Positions 52,172-62,724 of a stretch of 64,000 nucleotides of DNA are shown piece after piece. The DNA comes from Undaria pinnatifida (Eukaryota > Sar > Phaeophyceae > Laminariales > Alariaceae). The translations under genes were made by a program, and so were the position numbers. Each line of letters starts with the position of its first letter. The stretch's first letter is position 1. The notes beneath the pieces are model-generated. The model had not been told where the DNA came from, searched no databases, and saw nothing but the letters and a program-made list of their open reading frames with translations. The stretch spans positions 21,050,203 to 21,114,202 of the forward strand of contig JABAKD010000023.1 in NCBI GenBank assembly GCA_012845835.1. The letters are read 5' to 3'.

Positions 52172-52340
52172 TTTCCCGCCCCCCGTTTTACCATAAGAAA
52201 CAGAAATAAGTAATCAACCAGCTTCTTCCTGTTGCAGCCTATATCCAGTTCCCAATACATTTACCGCCCCCCGTTTTACCATAAAAACATAAACAAGTCA
52301 TCAACTAGCTTCTTCCTGTTGCAGCCTTTATCCATTAGTC
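52163..52340. repeat. 88-bp tandem duplication including the polypurine tract
   Basis: CCCAATACATTT(A/C)CCGCCCCCCGTTTTACCATAA starts at 52163 and again at 52251, followed in both by TCATCAAC- or TAATCAACC-like sequence and AGCTTCTTCCTGTTGCAGCC. Each copy holds the purine tract and the first bases of the LTR. Confidence 0.85.
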
Positions 52341-52374
52341 AGGAGCAGCTGGTAGAGGGCCCAAGGTTAGAGGG

Positions 52375-53511
52375 TCACAGACAAGCAAACACAGCCGGCA
52401 AATCTTGACGTGGTGCATCCATGACTTTACCCAAGAAGAGCAACCGAATATCGTCAACAAACGCTTCTTCCTTGACATCATGCGGTGTGTCATAATGCGC
52501 TGTGCCCTCTAAACCTCCTGCGCTTGTACCGCTCTCTGATCCAACGAGAATTTGAATAACCTGTTCCTCGAGTCCAACCTCGGGGTAATAACATAGGAAC
52601 TTCCGGTTCAGTATCGATCGATATAATAGTGGGTTCAGGGGACACAGACTCCTTTCCAACAGCAGTCTGTAACGGATCTAAATTAGTAACAACAGGTAAA
52701 CCTGAGCCACTCTCGGGCTTCTCACATACATCCATATTGGTTGCGGCCTCATCAGATATAGACGCCGACCCAACAGAAGAAACGACAGCAGGGATGCCCA
52801 CAGCAATGTCATACTCCTCTCACGCATCCATATCTCCCGTCGCTTGAACATGTCGGGTGATATTGTATTAAAAAAATGCGAGTAACAGAGCCAGAGCAGG
52901 CTTCCACGATCCATTTACATCACCACCAATAATGAAATAATCGGTCGATCCAGCTTCCGCCACGATTTTGCACATAGCGTCAAACAGAGACCTAACGAAC
53001 CGCGGCATGTCTGTAGCATCTGTGGCGGGAGCAACCGAGTGACCAGCAGAGGAAAACGATCCCTCCACAGAACTACCTTCCAGCTCGCCCTTTGGAAAAG
53101 CACATCTATGAAGGCAATCCGACATGTCCTCATTTGAAGTATGAACAGATAGACCAGTGTTTCATGAATTCATGCATGTCCGCTGCCGCACAAAATATGG
53201 AATAAGGACTGGACTAAAAAACAACTTCGCAAATCTGCCGTCTCCTCCAGGGAATAAAGGAATGCTCGGATGTCCTTCACCTGGACAGTCTCGGGCTTGG
53301 GAAGTTTCTGCCGGGGAGAAGAAGTACTACTTAACAGGCAGTTTATCGTAGTCGAAATATATGTTTTGACGGTTTCGTTGTGAAAAGGAACCAATTCCAC
53401 CGATGTCACGACGTCTGGTTGAATCTTCTGAACGACGAGAAGAAAAGCTATGCGCTTGACGACGATTACATCCCGGCACTCCGCCGGCACCCCCACCATA
53501 GTCCTGGCCAC
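52375..53511 (-). pseudogene. Decayed reading frame of unknown function upstream of the LTR
   Basis: Pieces on the minus strand run in order. 53170-53511 reads MARTMVGVPAECRDVIVVKR, VELVPFHNETVKTY. 52868-53125 reads CAFPKGELEG, MPRFVRSLFDAMCKIVAEAG and STDYFIIGGDVNGSWK. 52490-52801 is an acidic stretch with EKPESGSGLPVVTNLDPLQT. 52375-52600, after a frameshift, reads EVGLEEQVIQILVGSESG and HDVKEEAFVDDIRLLF, then a stop. Composition is protein-like and acidic but I recognise no domain. Because a polypurine tract and LTR follow, it may be the 3' ORF of that retroelement. Confidence 0.4.
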
Positions 53512-53525
53512 ACGACCGACCGATC

Positions 53526-54130
53526 TTGCCAGCGGGCTATAGTCATCCTTGCCCGTCTATGCTACGGAGAGTAGCCTCACGTCTCACTTCTTGTTTGGGT
53601 ACAACCACGAAGATACGGCGGTGTTCTCTGAAAATGTCCACATCGAACCAAAATCCTTCGTCAAATACCGTATTCACCTGTCACAGCAAAATAATGCGGA
53701 AACAGCATGTTTTTCTTGAACTCGTACTCGAATATTGCGCCACCAGAAGAGCTCAGGAGGCCCATCGCGAATACCACTTTGCACCAGACTTGAACATACA
53801 TGAACCCGATACCCTACCTAAAGTATATTCCTCTCGCGTCTACTACCATAGGTCGAAGAATGTTATCGATAAATGTAACGTGCAATAGATCCGCTCGTAG
53901 ATATGGAAAATATTATACTCCTCCACGCCACCTTACCCGATAACTTAGAGCCCGAACCGAAGATAGAAGACAACCCGATGAAACTCGATAACCGAAGGAT
54001 ATACGCCGGAAGATATAAGAAGAGACCCACCCGTAGAAACACCCTGCGGCGATGCCCACACAACGAAGATACCAAACGTGGACTCGAAAATTTCCGAGTG
54101 CCAACACACCTGTCCCACGCGAAATCTGCA
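53526..54130. other. No supported gene
   Basis: Plus-strand ORFs of 120 codons (53526-53888) and 91 codons (53903-54178, running into the LTR) have no recognisable motif. The sequence is AT-rich and unique within the window. Confidence 0.4.
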
Positions 54131-54132
54131 GA

Positions 54133-54391
54133 TGTATTGGGAACTGTCGGGCTTGATCAGTCTCAACTTGTGAGATGATGACCCATTAAGGAGCGTTGAC
54201 ACCAGAAAAAAACGTGATTTACCTGTTAGCCCACAACCCCGGGGAGAGAGACTCTACACGGCCAAACCCGAAGATGCCTGATGACCGCAGCCGCGGGGAG
54301 ACCCTTTACCAAGCCGACCTAGGACGACTGTTGACTGACCCGAAGCCGCGGGGAGACCCTTTACAAGAGACAGACTGACTGCTGTGATCGA
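54133..54391 (+). repeat. 259-bp LTR, plus orientation
   Basis: Begins TGTATTGGGAACTGTCGGGC and matches 51913-52171 in reverse. It contains two CCGCGGGGAGACCCTTTAC units (near 54292 and 54350). A primer-site GGTATCAGAGCAAGCAG follows at 54393. This marks it as a 5' LTR reading rightwards. Confidence 0.78.
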
Positions 54392-54560
54392 CGGTATCAG
54401 AGCAAGCAGCAGTATCCGTTATACATTCAAGATGCAAATCATATAACGGGAAACCCAGGGATTTATCACGGGTGTCCCCTGACGACCACAGTCCCCTATG
54501 GATGTGGACGACTGTATATAGCTCAAAAGCCTCGGGGGACATGTTCGAGTGTTTGGCCCC
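54392..54560 (+). other. Interior start of a plus-strand LTR element
   Basis: GGTATCAGAGC (initiator-Met-type primer site) is followed by the same leader as 51740-51912. Recognisable similarity ends near 54560, so only the beginning of the element is left. Confidence 0.6.
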
Positions 54561-55485
54561 CCAAAAAACAACTAAAGGTCATATTGTTAGCCATTTTTTT
54601 TTTTTTTCATGTCATAGCTGATATAATAGAATGGTTGGATACAATTCGTCAGGGAATTCCAATGTCGTGTTTGCGTTTTGAGTAAGACCTTCAGAGATGC
54701 ACGTGAAGGTCCATGGCCGATGGCATAACCCTTCCCCATGTGATAGTGAACGCACTATTGCGTTGTGGACAAACGCACGCCGAGCCTGCGAGGGGAAGTC
54801 CTCGGAGTTGATACTACCGAGTGAGGGGTCGCGAGTCGATACATTTGCTACCGACCAGCGACTAGATGATGCTGACCACTGCAGTACACGTGCCATTTGG
54901 GTTGTGCCGGGTTGTGGCTAATAGGTTATCGCGAGCTCGGCGGTCTTGACCTGCGCGTGTATTCGAGTGTGTCGCTGTATGGTACACACGTGATTTAGAA
55001 GAACTCCGTAGAACTATGTTATTCGTTATCCGGGAGCCCTTATACTGACATTAGTGTAGAACGCTCCTTCTCCCACATAAGAAACTCAGCCTGGGTGGTG
55101 GGTATTTCTGTTTCTCATCAGCTGTGTCCTGCACTCGTATGTAATGTTCTTGCTTACCACTGTATGCTGAATATGGAACATCTCATTTATTTCGTTCATT
55201 AATTGTTGGTCTCATGCGTGTACAGGCTGGTTCAAACCGAGGGTGTCGAATTTCGAGACCGGCCAAAGTCCCCGCCGTTTTGGCGAGTTTGATCCTAACT
55301 GTTTCCACGCGTTTTCTATGAACTACCACAGCACGTTCGAAGGGCGATATGTGTGTTTTTTTGTGTTCGCAAGATATTTGATGATATAGTTTTTGTCCGG
55401 TGTTTTGGAGTTTTGGGCCTTCAGGAAAACCAAATTTATTGCGAACAAAAAAAAGCAACGAAAGCCATCGGTTGGAATAGGCTAC
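54561..55485. other. No supported gene
   Basis: A 12-base T run lies at 54596-54607. The minus ORF 54612-54896 (94 codons) and the minus ORF 55183-55620 have no recognisable domains. A repeat fragment at 55030-55100 resembles 50690-50910. Confidence 0.4.
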
Positions 55486-55489
55486 TTTA

Positions 55490-55885
55490 GTGACACAAGC
55501 TGTGTTGCGCGGCTTACTGCTATGCCGTAGAGAGGGTAGAATGACTACATGGTACCACCACCAAAATACACCCACACAGGTCGTAACGTTCTGCCACAGA
55601 CCCTCGTACGCACAGAACAAAGAAAAAGCGGTACCAGTAAGTTACGCGCTTCGTACACCCACGAGTAAGCCGTACCTTGTTGTCACAGACTCCACTCGAC
55701 CATACATACGGGCGGTATCTTTGTATCACACATCCGGGTCGTATCGTATTATCATCAGCGACTACCTCCGCGAGGCAAGCCGTCCATCTCAAGAAGACTC
55801 AAACGCATAACTAAAATGCTTCTGATATAATATGTAAACCCAAATATCCGCAGACCAGTATCTGAAGCGCAGTATCACGTACAGC
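55490..55885 (-). repeat. Repeat of about 400 bp, left copy
   Basis: It matches 62725-63145 in the same orientation. Shared words are CTATGCCGTAGAGAGG, CACCACCAAAATACAC, CACAGAACAAAGAAAAAGCG, CGTACACCCACGAGT and AAACCCAAATATCCGCAGA. On the minus strand both keep an open frame with GVCxNKVRxTRGCT, RFFFVLCVRG and ERYDL. The two copies flank the copia element on both sides. Confidence 0.8.
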
Positions 55886-56435
55886 CGCCCCCCTACTCGT
55901 TGCACGATATGATAGGTCTCGAACAACTCAACACACGTGGCCAGGTGAAACGACACGTCCCAGATTCCATCAAAAAGGCTGTTGCCAGGTAAACCGCCAA
56001 CCCCAAATTCAATGATCAATAGTCTCATTGCTAAGGTAAAACGGCAATCTGAATACCAGTACTATTACTAGAAACCCTACCCTTAGGTTATCTCCTAACT
56101 AAAGCTTGTGCGGCGAAATGTCGTTACATCTGGTGTCCTCTTGCCCTGTCGGGCTTATCAACTCATTTGAATTCATGTTAATGCATGTGTATACTATCAA
56201 ATTAAGAATTGCGTAGGTAGATCGGCGGTCTCAATACCAAGTGTCTCTTATCTCAGGGTTAGTTCAAATCTGTTACATAAAACACGACAGAAACTTCGGG
56301 GGGGAAACAATCAAATTTACAAGAATCTGATGGTAAAACCTTCAAACGAAATCAGTAACACCGTCTTCACATAAAATCTCATCGTCCGCTGATGTCGCCC
56401 CCCTCTGCCCCCCTTAATATATGTATATATAATAG
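55886..56435. other. No supported feature
   Basis: AT-rich unique sequence with a TATATATA-type stretch at about 56420-56430. I see nothing further in it. Confidence 0.45.
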
Positions 56436-56439
56436 TTGG

Positions 56440-56998
56440 CCTCGGTTGGCACCGACGCTGTAAAACATTTTTTGTTTATTGGGGTTGGCGTTGGTTGGCA
56501 ACGGCGCTGTAAAACGTGCCTATCACTGCGTGAGCTAGACAACCAGGGTACCGTTTTGTGTTTTCAGGCGGTCACCGTGATGGTGGTCATCGAGTTAGGT
56601 CATGTTGTGCGGGGTGGGGAATCCCAACTCCGCACAAGGGGAATAATCGCATCACGTAGTGTGAACATGGTAAGGCACCCATGAGGCAGTTACATAGTAA
56701 TGCCCATTGCTGTCTCTAGAGTGGCCACGCCATAAAACGAAGTATTACTCATTGACGCTGTCATTCATAAGCAAGAAAGTAGGCACAAGGTGCCGAAGTC
56801 CGTCTTTCGAGCGGTTCTTGGGAGGATGCAGTTCACCCTTCATGCGACCCGCCGAACACCTCACGGCGCTTCGTGCTTGGTGCAAGCAATATCTGCCTGA
56901 TTAGTGAAAACCCGACGTGCTCCGTCCCGGCATGATAGGGATGCGAGGGTCTATGGTCATACGACTACGGCCATGCACAAATTGAGTACACCCCCCCC
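56440..56998 (-). repeat. 3' LTR of copia element C
   Basis: On the minus strand it begins TGTACTCAATTTGTGCATGG right after a G-run polypurine tract and runs for about 550 bp. The second copy at 43890-44407 confirms the unit. The far end is not exactly fixed; similarity between copies fades at about 56440-56450. Confidence 0.8.
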
Positions 56999-57182
56999 CT
57001 GCTGTGTACTTCTCAGATAGACAAACCCTATTCGAACCACTCAAACCGATCTCTCGCAGCCCCCCTGCTAGATACTCCCCAGTACCCCGTTCCAAGCAAC
57101 CCAACACCCCAAAATACCCAACATCGTTGATAAAACCTTCAAATGAATTAAATCACTGCAACCTCATCGAATCGCCACAAGT

Positions 57183-57470
57183 TCACCACAGAGGTGCGGT
57201 GAAAACGAAACGCCTCCGTGGGCAATGCTTTGGTGAGAAATCAGTATGCTGCTGTGCCGACGGTACGTGGATAACCTTAAACTCCCCATTAGCAACACGT
57301 TCCCGAAGGAAGTGGTGGTGAACATCAATGAACTCACTGTTACGAGTTGTCACAGGGTTATTCGTCAGCTGTATCGCCCCCTTGTTATCCTCACTGACCC
57401 TGGTAGACCCAACGTTGGTCCGGGAAAATATAACTTCAGACATATCGCATGGAAATCGTTTCGCGGAACC
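57183..57470 (-). pseudogene. Copia RNase H fragment
   Basis: The frame 57183-57443 reads VSEDNKGAIQLTNNPVTTRN, SEFIDVHHHFLRERV and VIHVPSAQQHTDFSPKHCPR. This is the EDNQGAI...NPxxxxRTKHIDVxxHFxRE...TxxxxADxxTK block of copia RNase H, with the final catalytic-type Asp in HTDFSPK. About 230 bp remain before the polypurine tract. There are stops on either side. Confidence 0.88.
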
Positions 57471-58513
57471 CCGTGGCCATCGCTACGTACTCTGCCTCGG
57501 TAGAAGAAAGCGTGGCTCACATTTGCATCTTAGAGTGAAACGATACTCAGGCACCCGCGCGAATCACAATTTCACCGGAGACAGACGTTGGCTTCTTCCG
57601 CATGGTCTGGGTCCACTGCTCAGACCCGTGTGACCCGTATTGCCGTAAGTGCTCGTAGACTTGATATATATCACCATGTGCAACGCTGCCTGCCAGTGCA
57701 ACAGCTGTGGCGCTGCAGAGCACCTTGCCATACCTTGCCATACCTTGCCACCGCTCGACCTGCGCTGTGGATGTCCGGTCGAGTTTGGTTCGCGTTCCAC
57801 ATCAAACGCCGTACCATCGACCGAACATACTCAGCAACGTCTGGCTCATTCTTGCCGAACCAATGGAGATTCAGGTCGACCACCATACGAATGCTCTTGC
57901 CGCGAGTGACACCGAACTCTGCTACGATAGTCTCGACAACCTGCAGTGACGTCCCCTCACTCTAGTCTCGAGTAAATCGGCAACCTGTGCACCACCACAA
58001 CTCATGATAGGAACGAGCTGGTTCAGTTCCTCATAAGAATTGTCACACCTGCTCAGAAGCCTCATCGCAAAAGATATCGCCTACATGTACTACTACCACA
58101 ATGGAAACGCCCCCCTGCTGTACCAAACAAATCACACACGCATCAGCCTCACTGCTCAACCCCAGGACTCCCCATGCCGGGCATCAAATGATGATGTCAT
58201 TGTCGCAACACTGCTTCAAGCCGTACCGACTACGACACAACTTAACCACCCTGCCGGACATCGCCCCGCACCCCCTTGGGAGGCGCATGTAGACATCCTT
58301 GCTTCGCTCAGACTGGACAAAAGGTTGCTCGGCATCGAAGTGGCACAATTCCAGTCTTAACTTGCACGCAGTTGCGGCCAGGAGACGAATGCTCGCAACG
58401 GGAAAAAGTACCGACAATATCAACGGCCGCACGTTGCCCAAAGCCCCTTGCCAATAATCTGGCCTTTGCCCGCACTGCTCTACCAAATTCGTTAACCTTC
58501 CAAGAAAAATCAA
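57471..58513 (-). pseudogene. Copia reverse transcriptase, catalytic Asp lost
   Basis: The frame 58184-58513 reads SIRLLAATACKLRLELCHFD, AEQPFVQSERSKDVYMRLP and RSRYGLKQ, the copia RT start with catalytic Asp in HFDAE and the PxG...SLYGLKQ motif. Further left (58060-58090) VVVHVGDIF stands where copia RTs have xVDDxx: the first Asp of the box is Gly (GGC at 58079-58081). Next come CTGCRFTRD, EFGVTRGKS, and MWNANQTRPDI (57700-57886). RT would synthesise cDNA; this copy cannot. Confidence 0.9.
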
Positions 58514-59480
58514 CTCAGCTGAGATCGTGTTATGCCGGTTATTGGCGACGTACCACCAAATGACGCGTTCATCTCAGCGCCGAACGTCCCCTCGCCGTTC
58601 AGGCTGCCGCTCTCTATATTCATAGCACGTATCCATAAATCCGAGCACCTGTCCGCGCATGCCCGAGCATACGTGTCGGGCTCTACCGCACTCGCAGGGC
58701 ATGAAGGTAGACCAAGGGGGGGGCATATACGACGGGAACTGGTCGGCAATGTCCATGTCGATGTCCTCTCTCGCGGCTAGCATCGAAATGAAGCAACGCT
58801 GCTCGACCATGCCCCCCTGCTGCCGTGAGACCGACCGCGTCGCAGCTGGCGATACCCGCGGCTGCTGCTGTCGCTGCGCCGATGAGGTAGCGGGTGGGGG
58901 CGCGATCACAGGCTTCCTCGACGCGCTGGCCAGCGGCGGATCCTGCAGCTTCGATATGGACGGCGCAGGCGGCGGAATCTCCGGTGATGCACAGACACTC
59001 GGTGCCTCGTGCCGCTGCGACATAGACGGCGCAAGCGGTGGGTGCTCCGACGATGCGCCCGATCCCGGCGCCTCCTGGCGTTGCAACACGGGTGACGTAC
59101 GCGACGGGTTGTCCGACCGTGCACCTAACGCCGGCGATGCACTGATCACTGGCCACCTCTGCCGGCACCTCACCTCGAAGCCCTGCGGCATTTCTAGTTG
59201 GTGGGCTAGGGCACTGACACCCCCCGCCTTCGCCGGTACCCTTCGCCGGTGGTGATGGTGAAGACATCGCAGCGCCTCCGTTGCCCGTGATCCACTTCCC
59301 CATGAAAAGCGCACGCCGGTATCCCCACGTCACATTGGTTGAGTAGCTCGCGGCGCCTGAGCGATACCATAATTTTGCAGCAGTCCGATATGTGGATGTT
59401 GCCGGAGCTAAAGTAGAAGCATGGCTCACCCTTCGGGCCCGACATAACCACACGTTTGATCTTGTTGCGCCCCGGCATCA
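58514..59480 (-). pseudogene. Integrase C-terminus and Gln/Pro/Ala-rich linker of copia element C
   Basis: The frame 59206-59481 reads MMPGRNKIKRVVMSGPKGEP and CFYFSSGNIHISDCCKIMV, the C-terminal barrel of the copia integrase. The frame 58574-59314 continues as a repetitive linker with PPLAPSMSQRHEAP, PPPAPSISKLQDPP and SAQRQQQPR, 27-28-residue quasi-repeats. The frame ends near 58574, before the RT. Two overlapping frames (58574-59314 and 58683-59453) are both open because of base composition. Confidence 0.75.
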
Positions 59481-59489
59481 TGTACGGAA

Positions 59490-60207
59490 GTGCGGAGACC
59501 CTGTAGGGCCTCTCGTGGAGTTACTCGAAAAAGAACATCATATCGGTCTTCTCATCCACCCGCGCCATGGTGTTGAGGGCGTCGCACATCCACGTTCAAG
59601 CTTCCGGCCACGTGTGCCCATAATCGAGCGCCTTGGCCGGGAACTCTACGTCATCGAACACGAGCTGGAACTCATGGAACGCTGCCATCCCTCCTTCCGC
59701 ATCAAAAATCATCTTCCGCTCCATATTTCAGCTGAGCCTGGGGCCGTCAACGGACGTGTACCCGCGGCGGTCGTTGTTGTCGGACATGAGAGTCTGGAAT
59801 CCCTTGTTCGTGAATTCGAGGCCGTTGCCCGTCCGGGGGCATGCCGGCTTCCCGCAGGCGTTGACTGCAGCAAGGAAAGTGCGGAAACCACGGGCAGCCG
59901 TGGCCGCGCTCTTGTCCCGGAAGAAGATCGTCCAGCCCATGTTGGTGGCGTCGTCGACGATGGTTAGGCAGTACTGAGCACAGCTGGTGGACGTCCGGAA
60001 TGGGTCCCGCAAGGCCGGTGAACATACGGTGCAGGCGCTGCTCGGCACGTTTCGATGTGGACTTGGCGATCGTGTGGATCCCTTTTCTTCCCGCATACCC
60101 GTTGCAATCCTCCAAACGTCCCGCCAACTTAATCCCCAACTGACGTGCAGACTGACGGAGAACAACATCGTGGGCGCGGCCGAGAGAATAATGCAAGTCG
60201 TTACCAC
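59490..60207 (-). pseudogene. Copia integrase core, second catalytic Asp changed to Gly
   Basis: The frame 59728-60207 reads CLTIVDDATNMGWTIFFRDK, GFRTFLAAVNACGKPAC and RTGNGLEFTNKGFQTLMSDN. Related integrases have RTDNGSEF; here the Asp codon is GGC (59827-59829). The third acid follows a stop, in NMERK near 59700. Then come AFHEFQLVFDDVEFPAKALD and ALNTMARVDEKTDMM with two more stops. Integrase would join cDNA to target DNA. Confidence 0.9.
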
Positions 60208-60224
60208 CGATCCAGCGTTACTTG

Positions 60225-60660
60225 TCAGACCTCAACAATACCACAGCAAACACGGGGGGGTTCTCGTGTCTCACTATCATAGTGGCTTCGACGTATTTGC
60301 CAAACGTCTCTTAGCACACACCCATCAAGCCTATGAACGCCTGTGCTGTCAAGCGTGATTGCGTGCTCCTCCTGAATGACATGGAAATAACACAGATCAA
60401 AAGGAACCCCGGGCACCAACGCTACGTTTCGCAGGGTAACTTCTACATCCTCAACACAGTGCATCACATCATCCAAAATCCTAAAGTATTCTACAGCCCT
60501 TTTCTTGGCGCCGCCAGTGATGAAACAAATCTCATCAGGGCTAGGGAACCCCTTGTTGTAGAAAAAAAGTTGGTTACCAGTACAATTGATGGATGCAGTG
60601 CTATATCCAATTATATTTTTGCCCCCAGTCCTTTTGGGTTTCTATAGACCACCCCCAGTA
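60225..60660 (-). pseudogene. Copia protease and pre-integrase region
   Basis: The frame 60225-60476 reads CVEDVEVTLRNVALVPGVPF, DLCYFHVIQEEHAITLDSTG and GVHRLDGCVLR, the C-terminal half of copia protease (LxNVLYVPxLxxNLLSV-like) passing into the GAG_pre-integrase stretch. Upstream, near 60590, the expected DSG/DTG loop is not visible: INCTGN-like residues stand there in another frame, followed by FFYNKGFPSPDEICF. The active-site Asp therefore appears lost. Confidence 0.7.
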
Positions 60661-61560
60661 GACGGTACATACATACCACTCGCTTGGCGACGCTAAATGC
60701 GCCACGAAGAGGGTGATCCCTGGGCCGGTTGACTGCTGCCCTCCGGCGGTTGGCTTTCAATTGTCGAGGAAGGCGGTCCACCACTGCAGGCTCCATGGCC
60801 CCCCTGCTCTGGCTGCCCCAGGACTTCGCCGCGTCCGGGTGCTCCACGGCCCTCACCGCCCCCGGCCCAATGCTGCACGCCACCGCCCTGACCACCCCTC
60901 GGCCCAATGCGATACTCCACAGCTCTCATCGCCCCCGACCAAAACCTGTACGCCACCGCCCCTACCGCCCCCGACCCAGTGTTGTACGCCACCGCCCTCA
61001 CCGCCCCCGGCTCAGCGTTGTACGCCACCGCCCTCATCGCCCCAGGCCCAAAATTGTGCTGCACTGCTCTCACCGCCCCCGGCTCAAACCTGTGCTCCGC
61101 CGCCCTCACCGCCCCCGGGCAAAGACTGTGCGCCACCGCCCTCACCGCCCTCACCCCAAACCAGTCCCCCCATGTTGCTGCTGCTGTTGCTGCTGGGGTC
61201 GGGGCTGCGGCTGCCTCTGGTAAGATTGACTCCCACCACCGAGCTGCAGCTGTTGTCCCCCAACTCCATACTGTCACTGCTTCTGCGACTGCTGCCCGGC
61301 GCCCTCATACTGTTGCTGTCGCTGCGGCTGCTTCCCCCCCCCCCCCATACGGCTGCTGTCGCTGCGGCTGCTGCCCGGCGCCCCCATAATGCTGCTTGGG
61401 CTGCTGCTGCAGCCAGGTGGCGCCAAACCTCTACTGCGACTCCTGCCGCTGTCCGGCGCCGCCGGACCTCTGCTTCTGGGGCTGCTGCTACTGCCATCTA
61501 GTGCCATCAAACCCCCCGCCCCTAGGGTTGCCCTGAAAGCCGCCACCGATGACGAGAGCA
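60661..61560 (-). pseudogene. C-terminal part of copia Gag with Gly-rich 12-residue repeats
   Basis: It contains the 36-bp repeat listed separately plus Gln/Ser/Gly-rich sequence (61084-61561: QQQ, SSS and GGGG stretches). Three frames are open in part because of the GC-rich repeats. The ancestral frame is probably the GGGxGGGVQHW one, which now holds two TGA codons. The 194-codon frame GAVRAVAY (60693-61277) is longer but probably secondary. Confidence 0.6.
60836..61165 (-). repeat. 36-bp tandem repeat in copia Gag
   Basis: About nine units of GCCACCGCCCTCACCGCCCC followed by CGGC(T)CA... and a variable GTTGTAC-like end, steps of 36 bp (for example CTGTACGCC, TTGTACGCC, TTGTGCTGC). On the minus strand each unit gives a 12-residue Gly-rich or GAVRAVAY-type peptide, depending on frame. 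Confidence 0.85.
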
Positions 61561-62400
61561 TGCGGATCCGTCCACGCTGCAGACGTCGACACGATTGCCG
61601 CTAACTTCCGCTTCTCCAACGCCGTGGTCTCGCGGTCAGGAGGTGCGCACGATTTCTTACATCTCCGAGCGCGTGATGCCGGGCCGAAGCAAGTTAGTTC
61701 GTTGCTTCACTTCGTCAAACTTGGAGGTAAGGCGACGTGCGATCAGGCGATTGACCTCGCCGTCCGACTTGTGGGTGCCTAAATGCACCGGTATGGACCT
61801 GGCCCATCGTAGACTGACTCCCGATTTCACATTTATATGTTTCTGGTGGAGGCATGAATTGCGTCAGCTGTGATATATGCGTGTACCACCTTGGTTTGTT
61901 TGTGTTTTTCCCTAGGGTATTTCTCAGCTCCAGAGTGACTGGGGCCTGTCCTGTGACCACGGACTTGATTATGCGAGTTAATTTGAGAACAACAACAACA
62001 ATGTCGACAATACGCTAAGCTTCCGTTCGACCCGAGCGAAGAACAACTTGGGGTCCTTATCCCCGTCCATGCTGACGTTCTTGAACTACTTATTCACATG
62101 ATCCCTCTCGGCATCACCAGTAGGCATATACCACTCCATGGCAGCCCTCAATTCTCCCTCTACTGACCCGGCTGCATGCATACTATTTTCTACGGGCGGC
62201 ACTTGCACCGCCTGCATAAGGAATTCGCAAACTTTGTCGCATTTCTCCACCTCCTCCAAACCATAACGGTATGTCGACCGTTCTCGCTCCGCAATACCCC
62301 TCCAACCTTCTGCTATCCGAATTGGGGGCGGGTGTGGGCTCAAGCGCACTATTCAAAATCCGAGCCATCAAGAAATATCGAAAGCGACCTGACGGCAAGT
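61561..62400 (-). pseudogene. N-terminal and middle part of copia Gag
   Basis: The frame 62086-62349 reads GLEEVEKCDKVCEFLMQAVQ and then LRAAMEWYMPTGDAERDHVNK, after which a stop is followed by FKNVSMDGDKDPKLFFARVE in frame. At 61680-61760 SKFDEVKQRTNLLRPGITRS and EIVRTS follow. This is the helical core of a copia Gag (UBN2/DUF4219-like). A 400-bp part (61715-62080) has no readable frame. Confidence 0.72.
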
Positions 62401-62724
62401 GAACCTTTGCACCATTGCACCTAGGGACTCGCGTGCTGTTGTGCGACATAATCAACGACGTGCCTGTCTGGCTGTGGTAGCCCTGCTGCTGCTGCCTATG
62501 CGCCCTTGGCTGCTTGGTGGCCGACGCAATTTGCCGATCGCCCAGCTCCTTAGCGCTCGCCTCAGATACGTCCCTAGCCGTTTCCTCCGCTGCTGGCCTT
62601 GCCGTTGTCGCGGCAGCGTCAAGTTTTGTACACGCTGCAGAAACAGCCCGCTCTCCTCTAACATAACAGCACCCCTTCAACGTCGCCGGCCCGAACCGAA
62701 ACGATAATCGTTTTGAAATACACT
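62401..62724 (-). other. Upstream of copia Gag, open but unassigned
   Basis: The minus frame 62183-62986 is continuously open for 267 codons through this part (AACTKLDAAATTARPAAEET, REVSEASAKELGDRQ-like, QPRAHRQQQQGYHSQTG) and into the neighbouring repeat. It is Ala/Glu/Gln-rich and may hold the true Gag N-terminus, but no motif confirms it. Confidence 0.4.

Larger units (their letters stand above)
56440..62400 (-). mobile_element. Ty1/copia element C, 3' LTR present, 5' LTR not found
   Basis: Reading leftwards from about 62400: Gag, Gly-rich repeats, protease region, integrase, Gln/Pro-rich linker, RT, RNase H, polypurine tract (AGCAGGGGGGGG) and LTR. Integrase before RT is the copia order. 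The catalytic Asp of the RT box and the second Asp of the integrase triad are both Gly, and many stops are present. No copy of the LTR lies near 62400-63500, so the 5' end is lost. Confidence 0.88.

Noticed and set aside
60713-61501. Plus-strand Pro-rich ORF of 262 codons
   Set aside because: It is the antisense of the Gly-rich copia Gag repeats.
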